Source: a virus | Strand: one strand, 5' to 3' | Virus record (IMG/VR): IMGVR_UViG_3300017967_000092 | Coordinates: 1 to 34,280 of that record | Length of the DNA: 34,280 nucleotides | Shown: positions 7,751 through 16,554 of the stretch, piece by piece | Numbering within the stretch: position 1 is the first letter of the stretch | Layout: each line of letters begins with the position of its first letter | Notes under the pieces: generated by a model | Database searches by the model: none | What the model was told of the DNA's origin: nothing | Seen by the model: the letters and a program-made list of their open reading frames with translations, nothing else | Made by a program: the position numbers and the translations under genes

Positions 7751-10512
7751 TATTTTTTCTCCGGTAATCCTTTGTGTTTCGTTTCAGCATAGTCTTTTGC
7801 GTCTTTCTTGGACATCGACTTTGCAGCGTCAGCAACTTCTTTTGACGGTGCTTTCAATTTTCCAGACTTGACTGCATGAACCATACCCATGAATCTCTGT
7901 TGTGCTTTTGAAACTGCTTTCTCGTCAAGTTCGACTTCTTCGTTCATTTTACCTAACAACCAATCTCTCGGATCAGTATCTAAAGTCTTTGCAAATTTAA
8001 GAGCGCCTTTCTTATCGCCCCTCTTCAACATAGCGGCTACTTTCAACATATCATTTTTGTCAATGCCGCCGTGCTTCTTGGCATAAGTTTCGATTTCTTT
8101 CCATGACTCATCAAACTGCTCAACTTCTTCTTTCACCGGTTTTCCTCTTTTTACAATCATACCGTTCATGCCATCGGCACGTACTGTTTTAAGGAATTCC
8201 TTAGCATCCTCTAAAGACATAAACTTGGTAACTTTGATAGGCGAATTTTTGCTCTTAGCGTACTTGACTTCAAACTCTGGCTTTGCTTCATCAATCTGCT
8301 CGACTTCTTCTTTCATGTTTTTGATATAATCAAGGGCACTCTTTTTTGCTTTAGGCATACCGTTAAAAGTCTCCCACTCTTTGTCGTCAATATGCACGAC
8401 AATAGGATCAGTCATTTTAGTGCCTTTGCGATAATATGTGTGGGAGTGATCTTTGCCATCACCACCTTTGTAGACATATGAAGAAATAAACTTCATACCA
8501 GCAGGAACTTTTGATGCTTCGAATACTTGACTAGCAACCTTAACGACTTTCTTATCTGCTGTTTTGAGGAACTTCTGTAGTTCTTTCAAATCGCCTTGGT
8601 TGACAAGAAACGCCGCCATCTCAGCATCATCATTCTTCATCTTCTTCAATTGCGTTTCAACTTTACCACGAGCAGCAATCTTCATTCGCAGTGATGCTTC
8701 ATCAATCTCTTCACCACTTTGGCCTTCAATGTCAGACTTGCCAGAGAGACGCAATCTTAAATCTTTCTTGATCTTCGCGTCATTGACTCTCTCAACGTCT
8801 TTGAGTAAATCAACTTTCTTTAACAATTTACGAACCGCAACCTTGACTTTTCCAGGGCTGTCGCCGTCCATATAGAATCTTGGCAGACCCTCGACATCTA
8901 CACTGTACTTTGCTTCATCAAGATCGACTGACTCAGTGTACATGTTCAATTCGTAACCTTTGTTGTCCATGTTGTACACTTGCATATTCAATCGCTTATT
9001 GCGAATGGGTTTGCCTGATTTATCTAATAAGTTGATCTGATATGAATTTGTTTTACCAGCAGATGGTTTACGAGGACCAGTAGAAACTTTATTCCACCAG
9101 TCATCCATATCTACTTTGTAACCTTTCTTCTCTGCCTGCTTTATAGCATGTTGTACAGCAGAAGTAAAATCTTTGTGGTAAATTTGATAATCAGATTTTT
9201 CATCAATCTGATCGACTTCTTCTTTCTTCATCGCGGCGCGAGTCATCTTAACAGCCGCAGCGCGAGTGAGTTGCGTACTACCCATCGGCTTTACTTTAGT
9301 AGCAGACTGTGTTGCTTGGTGCATTCTCTTTTTGTATTTGTTATACGATTTTGTTGCACCCTCTTCAACCTGATCGAAATCTTCTTTCACGGTTTTCCAA
9401 CCTCCCCCAGCTTTCTTATATTGTTTTGCTGCCCATCCATTTGCGTATGCAGAAGGATAGACATCGAATTTTGCCTTAGCTTGTGCTTTAAACTTCGCCC
9501 ACAGAGCTGGATTAGTTGGCACGTTCTTCTCTACGAGTTCGACTGACTCTCCAACTGATTTGTATGGTGATTTTGTCGGACCGTGTTTTGCTCGATCTCT
9601 ATATGCTTGAGGCACTTTACCGGCGACTGACTTGTGACTCATTGTATCATCACCTCGGCGTGTGGCATGATGACGAGCAACGGCACGATTAATACCCTGA
9701 CCTATTTTCTTTGCCTTTGCACGGTTCTTTTCAGACTCAGTTTCATCTCCTGCTTTTCGTGCGTCCCTTGCTTTCTTTTGATAAGTGTATTGAGTCTTGC
9801 CGCCCATAGTTCTCTTTTCGATATATTTATGGACAGTATTTGGTGACAACTCATCTAGTTGTTCCGACTCTACAATATCACCGACTTGTTTAGTAGATAC
9901 CCAAACGCGACCACCTTCTTCAGCACACTTAGCAAGCATTTCATCTTTCGTACCGACAGCAGTTACCTTTCTGTGCATGACAAGCGCATAGTGACACTTA
10001 TCGCTACCAACTGCATCTTCACCGACCTTAATGGTTTTGACTTCATTCACTTTCTTTTTCTCCTTGTCAGTCTTGACCATGATCGGTGTGTTACCTGTTC
10101 CTGGTCTATCTACTTCTGGGTCTGCTCTTCTTTTTCTTCTTGCAGCCGAAGCACGGTCATCTTTACTCATTGAATGTGCTTTAGATCGCGGCATACACTT
10201 TGGTTTACCTTCACCCGGTTCACGAGCGCAATCACCTTTAATCTCACCATCAGTACCGACTCGTACCCAATCACCTTTCTTGCCTTTGCCAAACCACTTG
10301 CGAAGGTCTTCTTTTAATTTCATTCTGGCAAGAACTTTTTTCTGCACATCAGGAGACAACTCTTTAAAATGATACAGATTTTGACTATCATCGGTGTGTT
10401 CAGCACCAGTCATGACCTGACCATCGTGAGCGTGTTGAAGTCCTTTCCACTCTTTACCATCTTTGGTATAGTGGCCTTCAGTCTTCCAAGAATGTTTCTT
10501 ACCTTCTTCCAT
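7750..10512 (-). CDS. Large modular late protein with repeated (I/L/F)-D-E linkers; candidate head polyprotein
   Basis: A 920-residue, highly charged, lysine-rich protein built as beads on a string. Domain-like blocks are joined by near-identical acidic linkers: EQLDE (about 217-221), VELVE (324-328), DQVEEG (380-385), DQIDE (434-438), VDLDEA (529-534), EEIDEA (601-606), VFEA (663-666), EQIDEA (738-743), EQFDES (798-803) and VELDE (860-864). Blocks include a CMPRSKAHSMSKDDR module (about 70-150), a PTNPALWAKFKAQAKAKFDV module (about 332-375) and a C-terminal DUF3008-like module (KAQQRFMGMVHAVKSGKL to KHKGLPEKK). The linkers resemble T4 gp21 prohead-protease sites, (L/I)-x-E before A, G or S. 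I see no membrane segment or catalytic motif. It probably is a scaffold or internal head protein; function is inferred. Confidence 0.75.
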   Translation of the reverse strand: MEEGKKHSWKTEGHYTKDGKEWKGLQHAHDGQVMTGAEHTDDSQNLYHFKELSPDVQKKVLARMKLKEDLRKWFGKGKKGDWVRVGTDGEIKGDCAREPGEGKPKCMPRSKAHSMSKDDRASAARRKRRADPEVDRPGTGNTPIMVKTDKEKKKVNEVKTIKVGEDAVGSDKCHYALVMHRKVTAVGTKDEMLAKCAEEGGRVWVSTKQVGDIVESEQLDELSPNTVHKYIEKRTMGGKTQYTYQKKARDARKAGDETESEKNRAKAKKIGQGINRAVARHHATRRGDDTMSHKSVAGKVPQAYRDRAKHGPTKSPYKSVGESVELVEKNVPTNPALWAKFKAQAKAKFDVYPSAYANGWAAKQYKKAGGGWKTVKEDFDQVEEGATKSYNKYKKRMHQATQSATKVKPMGSTQLTRAAAVKMTRAAMKKEEVDQIDEKSDYQIYHKDFTSAVQHAIKQAEKKGYKVDMDDWWNKVSTGPRKPSAGKTNSYQINLLDKSGKPIRNKRLNMQVYNMDNKGYELNMYTESVDLDEAKYSVDVEGLPRFYMDGDSPGKVKVAVRKLLKKVDLLKDVERVNDAKIKKDLRLRLSGKSDIEGQSGEEIDEASLRMKIAARGKVETQLKKMKNDDAEMAAFLVNQGDLKELQKFLKTADKKVVKVASQVFEASKVPAGMKFISSYVYKGGDGKDHSHTYYRKGTKMTDPIVVHIDDKEWETFNGMPKAKKSALDYIKNMKEEVEQIDEAKPEFEVKYAKSKNSPIKVTKFMSLEDAKEFLKTVRADGMNGMIVKRGKPVKEEVEQFDESWKEIETYAKKHGGIDKNDMLKVAAMLKRGDKKGALKFAKTLDTDPRDWLLGKMNEEVELDEKAVSKAQQRFMGMVHAVKSGKLKAPSKEVADAAKSMSKKDAKDYAETKHKGLPEKK

Positions 10513-10764
10513 TTATTCTTCCGGTGTTTGTTCTAATCCAGATGAACCTGCGATAATTTCTTCTGGGTCAACCATCTCTGCACCAGAATCTCTCAGTGCA
10601 TCAATCACAGGTTCAGTAGGAATTTCTACCGGCTCTGGTTCAGGTTGTTGTCCATAATGTCCGTATTGTCTTTCTAATTCTTGTTGTCTAACATCATGAC
10701 CTTTCATCATGATCTCACGAGCAATATTTATCAAGTCAGTTGGATTATCTTTTAAATCAGCCAT
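10513..10764 (-). CDS. Small acidic proline/glutamate-rich protein
   Basis: An 83-residue acidic protein of unknown function. It has a short N-terminal helix (DLINIAREIMMKGHDVRQQEL), then a proline- and glutamate-rich disordered stretch (QPEPEPVEIPTEPV) and an acidic end. It abuts the 920-residue gene with no gap and is in the same late operon. A small structural or chaperone-like partner is conceivable, but no motif supports a specific role. Confidence 0.6.
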   Translation of the reverse strand: MADLKDNPTDLINIAREIMMKGHDVRQQELERQYGHYGQQPEPEPVEIPTEPVIDALRDSGAEMVDPEEIIAGSSGLEQTPEE

Positions 10765-10774
10765 TACAATGTCC

Positions 10775-11218
10775 TCATTTTTTAGTGAAGAATTTTTTAA
10801 TTTTATTCTTCGTTGTTTCTTTGTTCAACAAATCTTCATCCCATGCTAAGTGTTTTGGTAATTTACCATCACGTATCATGTCATGAAAAACCTTTTCAAA
10901 ATTTCTAAAGTCAGCACCAACATGTTTTGATGCTTGTACTGCATTCCATCTTGCTTTACCTGGATTCTTTCTTCTAAAGTCAAGATAATAACGAACCGCT
11001 TTTTTATATGAATCTTTATTCACAACACGATCAATCAATCTATCAAGCTTAGGATCATATGTAATCGTTCTCGCTTCGTTCGCTGGCCGTGACGCAGCAT
11101 TCTTTTCTCTGGTGTCACGAGTTCTCGCACGATCTAACATACGATCCTGTTTAACTTTATCTTGTTCTTTCTCGCGCTTAATTTGTCGGCGAGTTTCTTT
11201 TTCGTGTCTTCCTTCCAT
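10775..11218 (-). CDS. Basic helical late protein of unknown function
   Basis: A 147-residue basic protein. Residues 1-50 are a highly charged helix (RHEKETRRQIKREKEQDKVK). The rest looks like a compact helical domain (LDRLIDRVVNKDSYKKAVRYY, ARWNAVQASKHVGADFRNF) and ends in a lysine-rich tail (KNKIKKFFTKK). Such proteins often bind nucleic acid or scaffold, but I do not recognise the family. It lies 4 bases after the cupin gene in the late operon. Confidence 0.62.
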   Translation of the reverse strand: MEGRHEKETRRQIKREKEQDKVKQDRMLDRARTRDTREKNAASRPANEARTITYDPKLDRLIDRVVNKDSYKKAVRYYLDFRRKNPGKARWNAVQASKHVGADFRNFEKVFHDMIRDGKLPKHLAWDEDLLNKETTKNKIKKFFTKK

Positions 11219-11222
11219 ATAC

Positions 11223-11498
11223 TTATACAGTCTCTACTATTTTCAGTATTAGATTTGTGTCGCCTTTAATAAGACGGTGATAGTCCATTTGATTAACAGA
11301 TATCACATCACCTTCCATAAGTTCGATTGGATTCTTATTTTCGTATTGAAATTTCCAACCTGTGCCGTGAACAACTTCAATTCTTCTATCAGCTCTGTCA
11401 CGGTGCCAGTGTAGTTCTTCATCTTCACAATCGTGTTCGAACACACGAAAAAATGAATCATTTTCTAATTGTATATCTCTGTAAGCTCGGTTTGGCAT
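11223..11498 (-). CDS. Cupin-fold small protein
   Basis: A 91-residue single-domain cupin. Cupin motif 1 is seen as ELHWHRDRADRRIEVVHGTG, with His residues able to bind metal. Motif 2 is seen as LMEGDVISVNQMDYHRLIKG, whose His completes a typical metal site. Small cupins of this type recur in marine T4-like phages and resemble mannose-6-phosphate isomerase or sugar-binding cupins, but the substrate is unknown. It lies between the nucleotidyltransferase fusion and other late genes, with 3-6 base gaps. Confidence 0.72.
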   Translation of the reverse strand: MPNRAYRDIQLENDSFFRVFEHDCEDEELHWHRDRADRRIEVVHGTGWKFQYENKNPIELMEGDVISVNQMDYHRLIKGDTNLILKIVETV

Positions 11499-11504
11499 AA
11501 TTTA

Positions 11505-13247
11505 TCACCAGAAAAAGTTTCCGCCACCTGACATGCCTAACTGTTTAGCGTATCTAGGTAAACGACAAGCCCAGTATGCAGCGGAAGTTTTATCGTTTTG
11601 AGTTGAACACTTATGTCTTGCAGCGAATGATTTTCTCGCTTCAGGATTATCGATCTTTGCTTTCAATCCTGTTGTATCGCCAAACGTGACTTTCTTAATA
11701 TTGCCTGTACTAGGATCTTTTACATAGACATAAAACTTTTTAGGACCGCCGCGTTTTGGTTTGTTGAGTTCTTGTTTCTCTTCTTCTTCTGAAATAGACT
11801 CCATCATCGGACAGTCTAATGGAACCCACTCGCCATCATATTGTGCAAACTCACCGATATCTGTTTCAAGTATACTCTTATCGTAACTTTCAAACTCGTA
11901 ATCAGACTTTCGTGCCTCGTTGAACAGTTTGTAGTAATTTACACTGCCAACACGAAAAATGTTTTCTACAAGAGGAATATTGTTTTCAATGTGATAATCA
12001 AGCGCTTGCATTACTTCTCTTTTCTGTTGATTTGCAAGTTCTACATTCAACGATTGAAATGTCTCGTTGACACCTTTGTTACCTAATTTATGATTGAGGT
12101 ACATCTCTTTAATCTCAACAAAAGATAGTCCATACTTCTCGCTTTTCTTTTGCAAATTTCTTTCAATCGATTCTGTGATTCGATCTTTTTCGATGACATA
12201 CAACATCTCATTGACCGTTTTTAAATAATCAACATCACAATAATATTCTTCTTTCTGTAATTTTGATTGACGGTAACTCGCAAGTCTATCTCTTTCTGCT
12301 TTCGTGACTTTCGGAATTAACCTTTTTGCAATACGAGAGATGATTGCTTTTTTCTTTTCTAATTTTTTGTCAATAGCAGCGCGTGATGCGAGAGGTAGAT
12401 TCTTATAATTCTCGCCTTGTTTACCTGCTATTTTTCTACGAATTAATTCTCGCGCTTTTTTCTGCGCTCTTCTTTTGAGTTTTTCTCTTGGCGCCATTCT
12501 TCTCTTGGCGCGTTCTCGACCGATTTTAACTTTGTTTTTAATACGCCGAAACATCATCTTGCGCTTCATGCGTTGTTGCAGTGTGAGAACTTCTTGAAGT
12601 GTAAGGTCTTCAGTGATACCTAATGCGTTGCGAATGATGTTATATACCTCTTTCGCGTCTCTATCACTAAACTTACGGGGTAAACCTTGTCTAAACTGTT
12701 TGTACTCACCAGATACGGCCAAACCTCTGAGTTTTGATGCACTCATACCTGATACATCATCAGCATCTGGATCACGTTCACCGGCAGATACGATATCGAT
12801 GTTTTCGAATGCGTAGTCTCTGCCGTTGTACCTGTTGACAAGAGTTTCGAATTCTGTTATTCTATCTGAACCAACTACGATGGTAACACTATCAAAAGTG
12901 CCATCTAGTTCTTTCAATACTTCGATGATAGTACGAGCATCAGATCGTTGGACGATATTTCCAAATGCCTTCTTGGCGTATTTGATCTTCTGGTCGTATG
13001 TAAGAGGATTCTTCTTTTTATCAGAAGAATGGGAGAGGTACAATTGGGCTGTTGCTTTCTTTCTTCTTGCGACAGATACAATCTTGTCTACAAGTTTTTG
13101 GTGTCCACTCGTGATTGGGTTCATTCGTCCGAATGATAGAACCACGGCAGAGCCTGTCTTCTCGGATAATTTTAAAGTTTTTACTACTTGAGAACGCCCA
13201 TTATTCTCGGTTATAGGAGTATTTTTTTTCATTTCTTCTTCTTTCAT
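11505..13247 (-). CDS. Nucleotidyltransferase fused to a basic module and a phage C-terminal domain
   Basis: A 580-residue three-part protein. Part 1 (about 30-215) is an HxGH-type nucleotidyltransferase domain: SFGRMNPITSGHQKL holds the nucleotide-binding GH, and GMSASKLRG matches the C-terminal loop of NMN/pantetheine adenylyltransferases. Part 2 (about 220-335) is extremely basic and helical (KIGRERAKRRMAPREKLKRR), a module seen in many marine phage proteins. The C-terminal part (FYVYVKDPSTGNIKKVTFGD to GGGNFFW) is another recurrent late-phage domain. The start is uncertain: I chose the ATG at 13247 with AAGG upstream; ATG 13232 and GTG 13280 are alternatives. The substrate is unknown. Confidence 0.75.
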   Translation of the reverse strand: MKEEEMKKNTPITENNGRSQVVKTLKLSEKTGSAVVLSFGRMNPITSGHQKLVDKIVSVARRKKATAQLYLSHSSDKKKNPLTYDQKIKYAKKAFGNIVQRSDARTIIEVLKELDGTFDSVTIVVGSDRITEFETLVNRYNGRDYAFENIDIVSAGERDPDADDVSGMSASKLRGLAVSGEYKQFRQGLPRKFSDRDAKEVYNIIRNALGITEDLTLQEVLTLQQRMKRKMMFRRIKNKVKIGRERAKRRMAPREKLKRRAQKKARELIRRKIAGKQGENYKNLPLASRAAIDKKLEKKKAIISRIAKRLIPKVTKAERDRLASYRQSKLQKEEYYCDVDYLKTVNEMLYVIEKDRITESIERNLQKKSEKYGLSFVEIKEMYLNHKLGNKGVNETFQSLNVELANQQKREVMQALDYHIENNIPLVENIFRVGSVNYYKLFNEARKSDYEFESYDKSILETDIGEFAQYDGEWVPLDCPMMESISEEEEKQELNKPKRGGPKKFYVYVKDPSTGNIKKVTFGDTTGLKAKIDNPEARKSFAARHKCSTQNDKTSAAYWACRLPRYAKQLGMSGGGNFFW

Positions 13248-13326
13248 TGGAGATTGCCTTAGCCTTATCCTTCGAAGCACAGGTCTGCCGTAGCCTAAAC
13301 TGCACGTTATTATTATTTAGTAAATT

Positions 13327-13989
13327 TTAATTTTCAACGTAGTAATAAACTGAGTCCATTTTTAGTCTTTTGAAAAGTTTGTAACCGCGGCCGAAAAGTA
13401 ACTCTTGGCCTTTTTGTCTCTCTAATATTACTACTGGCTTGTATTTATCAATTGTTTGAAATGCACCTTCAATTACTTTGTCTTCGTAACCTTCAACATC
13501 AAGATGCATCAGATCACACGCATCAAGATTAAGAGAATCAACCGTCATGATTGAAACATCTCCGGGTGTATTCGTTATTTTATGCACACCCACGTTAGTT
13601 GTATTACCATTACTAATAGACAACATGGCTTCTTCTGATCCTAAACCTGCGTTATACTTGTAGTAACCTTCACCTTGACAGTTGTGCCATAGACAGTAGT
13701 AATTCTTGGGGCAAGGTTCGAAGGTATAAACTTTATCAAAATAATTTTTATAGAACCTAGCGTACATACCGCAGTTGCCCCCGGCTTGTACTACTGTACC
13801 AAAGTTTTTAACTTTCGCCATGAAGTCTTTGTGGCCAGAGATCCAATCAAAGAGAGGACCATCATGTTCATTACCAAACGCACCTTTATCTGTGGTTATC
13901 CATAACAACGCGCCGACATCTTCATGACCGCATAGTCTTGGTGATGTGAGTGGTTCGTGTTTCTTATCAGGTTCTTTATTTAATATCAT
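13327..13989 (-). CDS. FkbM-family methyltransferase
   Basis: A 220-residue SAM-dependent methyltransferase of the FkbM type. VVQAGGNCGMYARFYKNYF is the SAM-binding loop, FEPCPKNY is the FEP motif of the family, and LMHLDVEGYEDKVIEGA with KPVVILE is its C-terminal signature. These enzymes usually methylate sugar hydroxyls in surface glycans. It overlaps the sulfotransferase-fusion gene by 14 bases and is the last gene of the glycan-modifying block. The target could be host LPS or a virion glycan; the sequence does not say which. Confidence 0.82.
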   Translation of the reverse strand: MILNKEPDKKHEPLTSPRLCGHEDVGALLWITTDKGAFGNEHDGPLFDWISGHKDFMAKVKNFGTVVQAGGNCGMYARFYKNYFDKVYTFEPCPKNYYCLWHNCQGEGYYKYNAGLGSEEAMLSISNGNTTNVGVHKITNTPGDVSIMTVDSLNLDACDLMHLDVEGYEDKVIEGAFQTIDKYKPVVILERQKGQELLFGRGYKLFKRLKMDSVYYYVEN

Positions 13990-15310
13990 ATGGTTTCACC
14001 CTTTTCCATGGTAGTCTTGTATCAATTGTGTGACTAACATTATATACAACACAATTTTTTTCCATTGCCTTTTCTTCTAAACGTTTGTAGATATAATTAA
14101 GATATTCTTCTTCAGTTTTATTGCCTTTATATTTTTGTGCCATTCTATCAGGATCAGATTTACCATTCTTTTGAATGTCATAACCTTTACCGTAGATGTG
14201 TGTGTTTCCTTCTTTATCGGGTGTATAGTTCATGTCAGCGCCAAGATATGCTAATACGCCTGGTTTAATATTCGCTAAAGACCAGTAACCTGCTGTGAGC
14301 GTGATTGAATAACCGCACTCGTTTTGACCTCCGAATTTATTTACTTCTGTGGTGTATCGCGATATTGTTTCACCACACAATTCATTGCCTTCTGGTCTTT
14401 TTCCTTTGTAATCACCAGGTCTGATCCACCAATTCCAGTCACCTCTAACTGCTTGCCATCCGTTGTTGATTGCTACAATTGTCCATCCGTTTCCTTTCCA
14501 ATCATACTCTGAATATTGTCTCGCGGAGAATCCACTGGCAACCAATAGTACTTTCTTTGCATTTTCTCGCGGCAAAACTTTCTCAGCTGTCACATTTTTC
14601 TGCGGCAAAACTTTCTCAGCTGTCACATTTTTCTGCGGCACAATTGAGTCATACCCTAATTTACTAAGAAGATCCGTTGTGACTCTTTTGGTTACCTCTT
14701 GTCTCAAAACATCATTGTTAAATGTAGGAGCAACAAAGTTGATCAGTCGTTGTCTTTTTGTTTCATCAAAACCATTAACACCATTACCTCGTATCTTTGT
14801 TGTGTTCAGACTACAATTAAAATGTTTTGATATTTTTTCAAGTTCTTCAAATATCTCATTCTCTGAGGATATCAGACTTTCGTATCTTACTCTATAGACG
14901 TTTTTAGATAACCAATATTCGGTGTGTTGTTTCCATAAATCAGCAAGGTAACTTATGTTCCAACCATTATGCATGACATCATTGTCGTCTCTTATCTGAC
15001 GGCACTTCGGATACGTTACTCTTATATCGGCTGGACTGCGGATGATCGATTCGATCCATGTGAAAGGATTTTTATGCAAGTATATAGCATTTGTGTTGTT
15101 TAACTTTTCAACGGCGTGGATTCCATAGTGAAGTTTGCCTCTAGGATTAATATGATAGTCATTTCCTTCCAGATTAAAACTGTGTTTCCAAAGACCACCG
15201 CTCTTGAAAGTATTTACGATCTTAACGTTACTGAGATTGAGTCTTATACTATTTTCAAGAAAATTTGTTCCTGAACGTTGTAAACCAAAAACTGTGAATA
15301 CTTTACTCAT
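13976..15310 (-). CDS. Sulfotransferase-like domain fused to a DUF115-like glycan domain
   Basis: A 444-residue two-domain protein. Residues 1 to about 215 look like a sulfotransferase: FGLQRSGTNFLE is a 5'-phosphosulfate (PAPS) binding loop, and AIYLHKNPFTWIES is near the expected 3'-phosphate motif. Residues about 250-440 (KKVLLVASGFSARQY, GWTIVAINNGWQAVRGDWNWW) resemble DUF115-type or glycosyltransferase-associated Rossmann domains. The linker is a perfect tandem repeat of QKNVTAEKVLP, two copies plus a degenerate third. It starts at an ATG with GGGAAG upstream and overlaps the next sulfotransferase gene by 8 bases. Probably it acts on a glycan; neither domain's substrate is visible. Confidence 0.7.
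   Translation of the reverse strand: MSKVFTVFGLQRSGTNFLENSIRLNLSNVKIVNTFKSGGLWKHSFNLEGNDYHINPRGKLHYGIHAVEKLNNTNAIYLHKNPFTWIESIIRSPADIRVTYPKCRQIRDDNDVMHNGWNISYLADLWKQHTEYWLSKNVYRVRYESLISSENEIFEELEKISKHFNCSLNTTKIRGNGVNGFDETKRQRLINFVAPTFNNDVLRQEVTKRVTTDLLSKLGYDSIVPQKNVTAEKVLPQKNVTAEKVLPRENAKKVLLVASGFSARQYSEYDWKGNGWTIVAINNGWQAVRGDWNWWIRPGDYKGKRPEGNELCGETISRYTTEVNKFGGQNECGYSITLTAGYWSLANIKPGVLAYLGADMNYTPDKEGNTHIYGKGYDIQKNGKSDPDRMAQKYKGNKTEEEYLNYIYKRLEEKAMEKNCVVYNVSHTIDTRLPWKRVKPYDIK
14569..14640. repeat. 33-bp perfect tandem repeat in the fusion-protein linker
   Basis: Two identical 33-base units, at 14569-14601 and 14602-14634, are followed by the first 6 bases of a third. They encode the 11-residue repeat QKNVTAEKVLP joining the two domains of the sulfotransferase fusion. 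The unit is a multiple of three, so copy-number changes would alter linker length without breaking the frame. The perfect identity suggests a recent duplication. Confidence 0.92.
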
Positions 15311-15890
15311 GTTTATCTTCCCTTCTTTTATTGCTTTTAGTAATAGAATCTTTATTCAACGCAGATTTTATTGTTTGTAAGCTGTCAACACGAAGTTCGT
15401 TAAACAGAAAGTATTGTAATTTATCTAACACTATAACATTTTTATTTATCATGTCATCGAATTGCATAAAAAACACATCAGAACAGTTTTTCCATGGAAT
15501 AACAGCATCATGCATAGACTGTAAATTATTTAAAGAAAATTTTCGGTTAGTTTCTTTTAAAAAGGTTTTTGTAGATTCATATGTTTCATCAAAATTTCTA
15601 ACAAGTAGAATTTTTTTAACGTTTGATAATTTTTTTTCAATCTCAACAGAGTGCTTCATATGACTAACAGCAAAGCCGCCGTCAGGTATTAAATTTAAAC
15701 TATCAGGCAACGAACGATTGATTGTTTTATGAGTGTTATTCATCCTTGCTTCGCTGATGTTAATATCTTGAAACGATCTAACCGAATTATCTGCAAAATG
15801 CAATTTTGTCCAAATCAAACCCATTTCTTCTAATAGGTTTGCTGACAAATATGTTCCTGCTTTTGGTTGACTGATGACGAGATATTTCAT
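15303..15890 (-). CDS. Sulfotransferase-like protein
   Basis: A 195-residue protein resembling PAPS-dependent sulfotransferases, which move sulfate from PAPS to a hydroxyl or amino group. LVISQPKAGTYLSANLLEEM is the N-terminal phosphosulfate-binding loop, and ILLVRNFDETYES fits the 3'-phosphate-binding strand and Arg. The protein is short for the family (usually 250-300), so it is a minimal version. It overlaps the SGNH hydrolase (ATGA) and the sulfotransferase fusion, making two sulfotransferase-like genes side by side. The target is probably a glycan or lipid, inferred from context. Confidence 0.72.
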   Translation of the reverse strand: MKYLVISQPKAGTYLSANLLEEMGLIWTKLHFADNSVRSFQDINISEARMNNTHKTINRSLPDSLNLIPDGGFAVSHMKHSVEIEKKLSNVKKILLVRNFDETYESTKTFLKETNRKFSLNNLQSMHDAVIPWKNCSDVFFMQFDDMINKNVIVLDKLQYFLFNELRVDSLQTIKSALNKDSITKSNKRREDKHE

Positions 15891-16549
15891 AATTTATCAA
15901 TATAGTTGTTAATGTGTTTCGCCCATATAGGCGCCATCATTGAGGAATTAAAATGGTGATCCATCTTTTTACGTGTTTGGTACTTTTTGTCGATTACTCC
16001 ATTTGATAACATTCCATCATATAGAGGAATATAAGTGTATCCAAAAGACTCGCACCTCTTTTCACATTCTTTGTTAAACTCTTGAGTTAATTGTGTGCGT
16101 TCAAGTTGTGAGGCACTGATATCTCCTCGAACGTCAGACACAGATCCAGGAAGTTTAGCATCATCATCTGTAATAGATGGCGGCGTTGCGCTTGTAATGG
16201 CTACATGTTTCACATCACGGGTAAATTCTGAAACAAAATTAAAATAATTATCGATGCTAATATATAGTTGTTCGTGTATTGAAATGTTTTTATTTTGAGC
16301 CCAATACCATATGACATAACCACAGTCTACTTCACCCATATGAAATATCGTTACATCAGGCTTATGCTTTTTGATATTTTCTTTAAAAGTGTTTCTACCC
16401 TGCGTTTTACTTTTGGGATTGCCGAGTCCGTGAGTAGTAGCACCTGAACATTTGATTATATTAATATCATTTTCTGCATTGAACAATCCATTGTTTTTCG
16501 CATGTTCCGCGTACATAGTGTGGCTATCACCCAAAATTAAAATCTTCAA
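15887..16549 (-). CDS. SGNH/GDSL-type hydrolase
   Basis: A protein of about 220 residues with the SGNH fold, esterases that often remove or add acetyl groups on glycans. Block I is ILILGDSHT with the nucleophilic Ser. A block III-like HMGEVDCG follows, and MDHHF near the C-terminus gives the Asp-x-His pair (block V). No ATG lies near the start; the best candidate is TTG at 16549, with GGAG 9 bases upstream inside the end of the methyltransferase gene. It sits between a methyltransferase and sulfotransferases, consistent with glycan modification. No signal peptide is seen. Confidence 0.76.
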   Translation of the reverse strand: MKILILGDSHTMYAEHAKNNGLFNAENDINIIKCSGATTHGLGNPKSKTQGRNTFKENIKKHKPDVTIFHMGEVDCGYVIWYWAQNKNISIHEQLYISIDNYFNFVSEFTRDVKHVAITSATPPSITDDDAKLPGSVSDVRGDISASQLERTQLTQEFNKECEKRCESFGYTYIPLYDGMLSNGVIDKKYQTRKKMDHHFNSSMMAPIWAKHINNYIDKL

Positions 16550-16554
16550 TTCAA

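Noticed and set aside
10725-10732. GATAAATA box near the start of the 83-residue gene
   Set aside because: It lies within the coding sequence about 215 bases before the next start and has no supporting context; AT-rich coding sequence gives such matches by chance.
13300-13312. CTAAATAAT stretch before the nucleotidyltransferase fusion as a late promoter
   Set aside because: The position is plausible, but the match to TATAAATA is weak and many AT-rich stretches here look alike. Not enough to call.
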